64,000 nt of DNA from contig NC_134439.1 of NCBI RefSeq assembly GCF_030867145.1, positions 5,493,379-5,557,378 of the forward strand, given 5' to 3'. Under the pieces are notes generated by a model. It saw only the letters and a list, made by a program, of their open reading frames with translations, did no database searches and was not told where the DNA came from. The translations under genes and the position numbers were made by a program. Origin of the DNA: Opisthocomus hoazin. Lineage: Eukaryota > Chordata > Aves > Opisthocomiformes > Opisthocomidae. This document shows, one piece after another, positions 58,921 to 64,000 of the stretch. Each line of letters opens with the position of its first letter. The stretch's first letter is position 1.

Positions 58921-59520
58921 GGGAGGGGGCAGGTCTGAAACGGTGAAGCCTGATGACGGCAGCGGGGTCCCCGCGGGGGCGGGGAGTCCCGGGGATCCCC
59001 GAAGGGGGGGGGTCGGGTCTCGGCCCCCGGGGGTGTCCCCGGTGCTGTCCCCCTCCCCCCAAGCCCCGGGGCGGGCAGGGCCTTCCGGGGCCGAGCCCTG
59101 GCCGCGCCCCCTCCCGCCCCCCGGATGGGGAAACTGAGGCACCGGAGCCCCCCCTCCCCGGGCTGGCGCCGTCCCCGTCCCCTCGGGGCTCCCCGGGGCA
59201 GAAAAGCGCGGGGGGGGGGGGGGGGGCGGGGGTGACCCCAGCCCCTCCGCTCCCGACGGCCCTCACCTCCCCCGGGGATTTGGGGGGCGGGGGGGTCGGG
59301 GTGCCCCCGTCCCCTCGCAGGGCTCGGGCTGGCCCGGAGGGGCTCGGGATCCCCAGCGGCTCCGACACCCCCCCCCCCCCCCCCATCCCCATCCCCCGGC
59401 TCCCCCCGCCCCGCCGCAGCCGAGGGGCCGCCTTGGGGAGGGGGGGCGGGGGTCCCCGGCAGCCCCCCCGCCCCCGGCCCCGGGGTGCCCGGCCGGCTCC
59501 AGCCCCCACGGCCCCGGCAC
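58921..59520. other. GC-rich sequence upstream of SP2
   Basis: Homopolymeric G and C tracts (for example G run near 59212-59226) and no gene. Confidence 0.45.
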
Positions 59521-59640
59521 CTCCTACTGGAGCCAAATAATTGCCCGGTGCTTTGTTGTGCGGTGTCTATGGCCCCGGGGCCTCCATTTGTGGGAACTCG
59601 CTGCGGCGAGTGCCTCCCTTTTAATTACCTCCCCTCCCCC
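59521..59640. promoter_or_regulatory. AT-rich island upstream of SP2, candidate conserved element
   Basis: AGCCAAATAATTGCC, TGCTTTGTTGTGCGG, CTCCATTTGTGGG and CCTTTTAATTACC stand out in GC-rich surroundings and carry no repeat or coding signal. Confidence 0.35.
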
Positions 59641-59814
59641 CCCCGCCCCGGCTTACTCACCGCCCGGCACCCGGCGCCACCGACCCCCGCCTCGGCCCCC
59701 CCCCCCCCCAACCACGCTGCGGGGTCCCGGAGGGGCACCCCAGGGGTCCCCGGGCCGCCCCGGGCCGGGCAGAGCAGCCCCGGTGCCCATCACGCTGTGG
59801 GGCGAGGGTGGGTG

Positions 59815-59985
59815 CCCCGGGGTGGGGGAGGTCCCCTGGGTGGGGGGATTCCCTGGGTGGGGAGGTCCCCTGGGTGAGAGGGTCCCCTGGGTGGAGGGGT
59901 TCGCTGGGTGGGGGGGTCCCCTGGGTGGGGGCGTCCCTTGGGTGAGGGAGTCCCCTGGGTGGGGGGGTTGCCTGGGTGGGGCGCA
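59815..59985. repeat. Minisatellite, about 19-20-bp GTCCCCTGGGTGGGGGG unit
   Basis: About eight imperfect units of GTCCCCTGGGTGGGGGGGTT. Confidence 0.88.
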
Positions 59986-60589
59986 CCCTCAGGACCCAGC
60001 TCCGGCCAAGGGTGCGGGAGGGACCTCGGTGATGGCTGCCGCGTGCCAGGGGACACGGGGACACGGGGACACGGGGCCGTGCACGTGTGTGACGCGGCTG
60101 CGACGCGTGCTGCCTGCCCCGTCCCCCCGCGCTGACCCTGCACCCCGCAGCGGGACCCTGTCGGGGGATCCCACCCTGGGGTCCGGCATCGCCGCCCGCC
60201 GTGGAGGGGACCCCGGTGCGGGGGTCCCCGCGGGCTCAGCCCGCAGCCAGCTGTGCCGGGGCGAGGGAGGGGACTGGGCGCGGGGTCAGCCCACGGAGGG
60301 ACCCTGGGCGGGTGGCGGGATGCAGCGGGGCCCAGGGCCACCGGTGCCCGAGGGCCACGGCCTGGCCAGGTGCCCACACGGCCTCGGCTCCGCTCCCGGC
60401 GCTCCCATCCCAGCTGCCCGGCGAGTCCCAGCCTGCTGCTCCCTGCCTCAGTTTCCCCAGGCGGGCGGTGACGCCGGCTGTCGGCTGCGAGCCCGGCGCA
60501 GACGCGAGCGCAGGCACGATCGCTGTCACCGTCCCTGGGAAAGGGCCATCGCCACGGCCTCAGCCACGTCACCTCCGTGGCGGGACGGG

Positions 60590-61120
60590 GACAGGGGCTT
60601 GTGCGGCGAGGCTGGGACGGGGACATGGGGACAGGGGTCTGCAGCGAGGCAGGGGATGGGGACACCCAGGTCAGCGCAGCAAGGCTGGGGTGGGGACATG
60701 GGGACAGGGGTCTGGGAAGCGAGACAGGGGATGGGGACGTGGGGACAGGGGTCTGCAGCGAGGCAGGGGACAGGGACATGGGGACAGGGGTCTGCAACGA
60801 GGCAGGGGACAGGGACACGCAGGTCAGCACAGCGAGGCAGGGGACGGGGACGTGGGGACAGGGGTCTGTGCAGCGAGGCAGGGGACGGGGACTCGGGTTG
60901 GCACAGCATGGCTGGGATGGGGAGGTGGGGACACAGGGACACAGGTCCACCCAGTGAGGCTGGGCTGGGGGCACAGGCAGGGCTGGGGGAACCGGTGTGC
61001 GCAGCAAGGCAGGGGACAGGGACACACAGGTTGGCGCAGCAAGGCTGGGATGGGGCTAAGGGGACACGGGGACACGGGGACACAGGATCATGGGGACATG
61101 GGGACACAGGTCCATCAGCG
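60590..61120. repeat. Minisatellite of GGGGACAGGGGTCTGCAGCG modules
   Basis: Variable units combining GACAGGGGTCTGCAGCGAGG, CAGGGGACGGGGACGTGG and CAGGTCAGCACAGC over about 530 bases. Long ORFs on both strands are repeat artefacts. Confidence 0.9.
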
Positions 61121-61639
61121 AGGCAGGGATCCGTGCAGAGCCAGGCAGCACCGGGAGGCCCCAGAGGACCCGGAGCCATGACACGGGGCGAGGGCACTCT
61201 GTCCCCTGCGGTCCCCAAGCCCCCGCCACCCACCCAGCGCCCGGGGCCAGCTGGATGCGCCCCGGCGCGGGAAGCGTGCCCAAGCCCACGCTCGGTGACA
61301 GCAACCACGGCCCCTCCTTGGCTGCCAGCCCGTCCCCGCGCCCGCCGTGCTCGTTAGCCGCTCCCCACGGTTTCTGCAGAGCATTAGGACGTGGGTTTGC
61401 GGGGGGCTCTTCCCGGGGCGCAGCAAGCTGGGGGGGGACGGTGCTGTCACCGCTGCCTCCCGTCCCTTGGGTCCTACTGGGCGCAGAGGGGCCCCCGCGC
61501 TGTCCCCCAGGCCCCGCGGGCCACCGGGCATGGGGATGGGCTGGGGCGGTCTGGGGTCCCCTGTTAGCCCCAGCCCCGAGGGGGTCCCAGCACGGCCCCG
61601 CGCTGGGGGAAGGTGGCGGGGCCACGGCCGGGTGGGCTC

Positions 61640-62840
61640 TGTCCCCAGTGCAATTCTTGGCCCTGTCCCCGGCGCGGCCACGTGTCCCCGTCCCTGGCGC
61701 AGCCACATGTTCCTGTTCCCACTGCGGCCGCATGTCCCCACGCCTGGTGCAGCGCTCTGTCCCTGTCCCCAGTCTGGCCACGTGTCCCTGTCCCCAGTAC
61801 AGCCCAGTGTCCTGTCCATCGTGCAGCTGCATGTGCCTGTCCCTGCTCCATCCGTGTGTCCCATCCCTGGTCCATCTGTGTGTCCCATCCTTGGTGCAGC
61901 TGCCTATCCCTGTCCCTGGTGCATCCGTGTGTTCCATCCCTGGTCCATCCATGTGTCCTGTCCCTGATGCATCCATGTGTCCCTGTCCTGGGTCCATCCA
62001 TACATCCCATCCCTGCTGCAGCCACATGTCCCTATCCCCAGTGCATCCATGTGTTCCAGCCCCCGTACAGCCATGTGTCCCTGCCCCCGGTGCATCCGTG
62101 TGTCCCATCCCTGGTGCAGTCACGTGTCCCCAGTGCATCCGTGTGTCCCGTCCCTTGTCCATCCATGCGTCCCATCCCTCGTCCATCTGTGTGTCCCAAC
62201 CCCAGTGCAGCCATATGTCCCATCCCTGGTCCATCCACGTGTCCCATCCCTGGTCCATCCATGTGTCCCAACACCAGTGCAGCCATGTGTCCCTGGTGCA
62301 TTCATGTGTCCCATCCCTGATCCATCCGTGTGTCCCACCCCTGGTGCAGCCACGTGTCCCTGGTGCATTCATGTGTATCCCATCCCTGGTCTGTCCGTGT
62401 GTCCCAACCCCAGTGCAGCTGCATGTCTCACCCCTGGTCCATCCGCGTGTCCCATCCCTGGTCCATCCGTCTGTCCCATCCCTGGTCCATCCATGTGTCC
62501 CAATCCCAGTCCATCCACGTGTCCCACCCCTCGTCCATCCGTCTGTCCCATCCCTGGTCCATCCATGTGTCCCAACCTCAGTGCAGCTGGGTGTCCCACC
62601 CCTGGTCCATCCATGTGTCCCAACCCCGGTGCAGCCGCGTGTCCCTGTCCCCAGTCCATCCAGGTGTCCCATCCCTGGTTCACCTGCGTGTCCCATCCCT
62701 GGTCCATCCATGTGTCCCAGTCCCAGTCCAGCCACATGTCCCATCTCTGGTCCATCCATGCGTCCCAACCCCGGCTCAGCCGCGTGTCCCTGTCCCTGTT
62801 TCGGCTGCGTGTCCCCTCCCCCGTGCATCCACGTGCCCCG
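61640..62840. repeat. 1.2-kb minisatellite with 24-bp basic unit
   Basis: About 50 imperfect units like GTCCATCCATGTGTCCCATC plus CCTG. The 24-bp length is a multiple of three and the unit has no stop on either strand, which gives ORFs of about 600 codons in opposite directions (plus 61090-62907, minus 61056-62852). No splice, start or homology support for translation. Confidence 0.93.
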
Positions 62841-62924
62841 TTCCCAGCGCACGATGCCGGGCGCTCCCCGCCGCCGTGCCAGGCAGGTTTCCCCACGCGA
62901 TGACTGACAGCCGGGCCGGTCGGG

Positions 62925-63060
62925 CGCAGATAGGCAGGGAGATTACACGGGACTAATTAAAAGCCGTCTTTAAAACTACAACCGAGCCCGTCAGCTCCCA
63001 TCGCCACGTCGCAGAGGTCGAGTCCCGACAGTAATTCCTCTTCTCGGTGAGAAACGCTCC
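62925..63060. promoter_or_regulatory. AT-rich island, candidate conserved element
   Basis: GATTACACGGGACTAATTAAAAG, TTTAAAACTACAACC and CAGTAATTCCTCTTCTCGG lie between two minisatellites. No coding frame. Confidence 0.35.
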
Positions 63061-63200
63061 CTTGGGGCACGCTGCGATCTGGCACGCACCGCGGGCAGGG
63101 GAAGCCCGTCGCGATAATCCCGGTAGATATCTCTGCCAGGCAGGCAGGTGCCCTGCCTTCAGCTTGTCCCCAGGGACCAAGCGGGCAGCCCCGTGGCAGT

Positions 63201-63251
63201 CGTCGTGCCCCCCGGGGACGCAGCATAGCTGCGTCCCCGGGGGGCACGACG
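63201..63251. repeat. Perfect 24-bp inverted repeat with 3-base loop
   Basis: Arms 63201-63224 and 63228-63251 are exact reverse complements around ATA. The arm starts CGTCGTGCCCCCCGGGGACG. It could form a very stable cruciform or hairpin. It has no T-run or gene next to it. Confidence 0.95.
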
Positions 63252-63479
63252 GCTGTCACAGGGCTGTAGGACCGTGTCCCCCCATTTACTTTCGTGGCTG
63301 GAGGGCTGTGGGAGCGATGGGGGCTGTGCCTGGGCACGGGGACTTGGGTCACTGTGATGGGGGTCCCACGGGGTCCCAGTCTGGGCTGAGGGATCCCCTA
63401 CTGGGTGCCGGTTACTGGGTTTGCTCAGCTGAGGGGACACGGGGTTGTGACAGCCCTGTGGGGGCTGTGACCCTCCCGT

Positions 63480-64000
63480 CACAGGGCTGTGAGCACCTCA
63501 TGGGGCTGGGGGCACGGGGTTGTGACACCCCAGTGGGGGCTGTGAGCCCCCCATGGGGCTAGGGGCATGGGGGCATGGGGCTGTGACACCCCCTCATGGG
63601 GCTGTGAGCCCCCCATGGGGCTAGGGGCATGGGGGCATGGGGCTGTGACACCCCCAGGGGGACTGTGACCCCCCTCTCATGGGGCTGTGAGCCCCCCATG
63701 GGGCTGGGGGCATGGGGGCATGGGGCTGTAACCCCCCCTCATGGGGCTGTGAGCCCCCCATGGGACTGGGGGCATGGGGTTGTGACCCCCCCTCATGGGG
63801 CTGTGAGCCCCCCATGGGGCTGGGGGCATGGGGCTGTGACACCCCCAGGGGGACTGTGACCCCCCCTCACGGGGCTGTGAGCCCCCCATGGGGCTGGGGG
63901 CACGGAGATATGGGGTTGTGACACCCCCAGGGTTACTGTGACCCCCCCTCACAGGGCTGTGAGCACTTAATGGGGCTGGGGGCATGGGGCTGTAACCCCC
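63480..64000. repeat. Minisatellite running off the window end
   Basis: Units of GGGGCTGTGAGCCCCCCATG and GGGGCTGGGGGCATGGGGCT with TGTGACCCCCCCTCATG links, about 50-60 bp long. The right edge lies outside the window. Confidence 0.92.

Noticed and set aside
58921-64000. SP6, expected next to SP2
   Set aside because: No C2H2 finger or Btd box is readable here; the gene must lie beyond the window end or be absent.

Overview
The window looks like bird nuclear DNA, probably from a microchromosome. It is very GC-rich, its genes are compact, CR1 LINE fragments are almost the only dispersed repeats (nine copies recognised), and it carries many GC-rich minisatellites. Seven genes can be recognised by their proteins. 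Their order, CBX1 > NFE2L1 < COPZ2 > CDK5RAP3 < PRR15L > PNPO < SP2 <, is the conserved amniote block next to HOXB (human 17q21.32; HOXB is on chicken chromosome 27). No retroviral or other virus-derived element was seen.

Layout. 1-2.7 kb holds the last two coding exons and 3'UTR of CBX1 (+). 2.7-7.2 kb is intergenic with two CR1 copies. 7.2-17.8 kb is NFE2L1 (-), with a complete 767-codon reading that includes the TCF11-type 30-codon exon. A second CpG-island promoter lies in its large intron, and the main 5' end is a CCAAT-rich CpG island. 17.9-23.5 kb holds COPZ2 (+), whose C-terminus differs from the usual zeta-COP tail. 23.5-30.3 kb is a gene-poor, minisatellite-rich stretch with three small AT-rich islands carrying homeodomain-type TAATTA motifs. 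30.3-34.6 kb is CDK5RAP3 (-), 14 coding exons, complete. 34.9-35.9 kb is a 41-bp minisatellite. 37.5-37.8 kb is PRR15L (+), a single coding exon. 39.6-42.6 kb is PNPO (-), seven coding exons, complete. 42.7-44.2 kb, divergent from PNPO, contains four exon-like blocks whose splice phases fit and that match no gene I recognise. 45.2-58.4 kb is SP2 (-), with six coding exons, a long 5' intron and a CpG promoter. 58.9-64 kb shows no gene, only minisatellites, two AT-rich islands and a perfect 24-bp inverted repeat.

The genes do not form one pathway. They are a chromatin reader (CBX1), an ER-tethered proteasome and stress regulator (NFE2L1), a COPI coat subunit (COPZ2), an adaptor of the ER UFMylation ligase (CDK5RAP3), a small proline-rich protein (PRR15L), the vitamin B6 oxidase (PNPO) and a Sp-family factor (SP2). 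Most promoters are CpG islands with clusters of CCAAT boxes.

The observations most worth checking are: the unrecognised spliced reading next to PNPO; CR1 3' ends lying 5-10 bp from the acceptors of the last two SP2 zinc-finger exons; a second NFE2L1 promoter whose first exon joins in frame and bypasses the membrane anchor; the replaced COPZ2 tail; a GGGGCC repeat just inside CDK5RAP3 intron 1; and a mariner-like inverted-repeat element in an SP2 intron.
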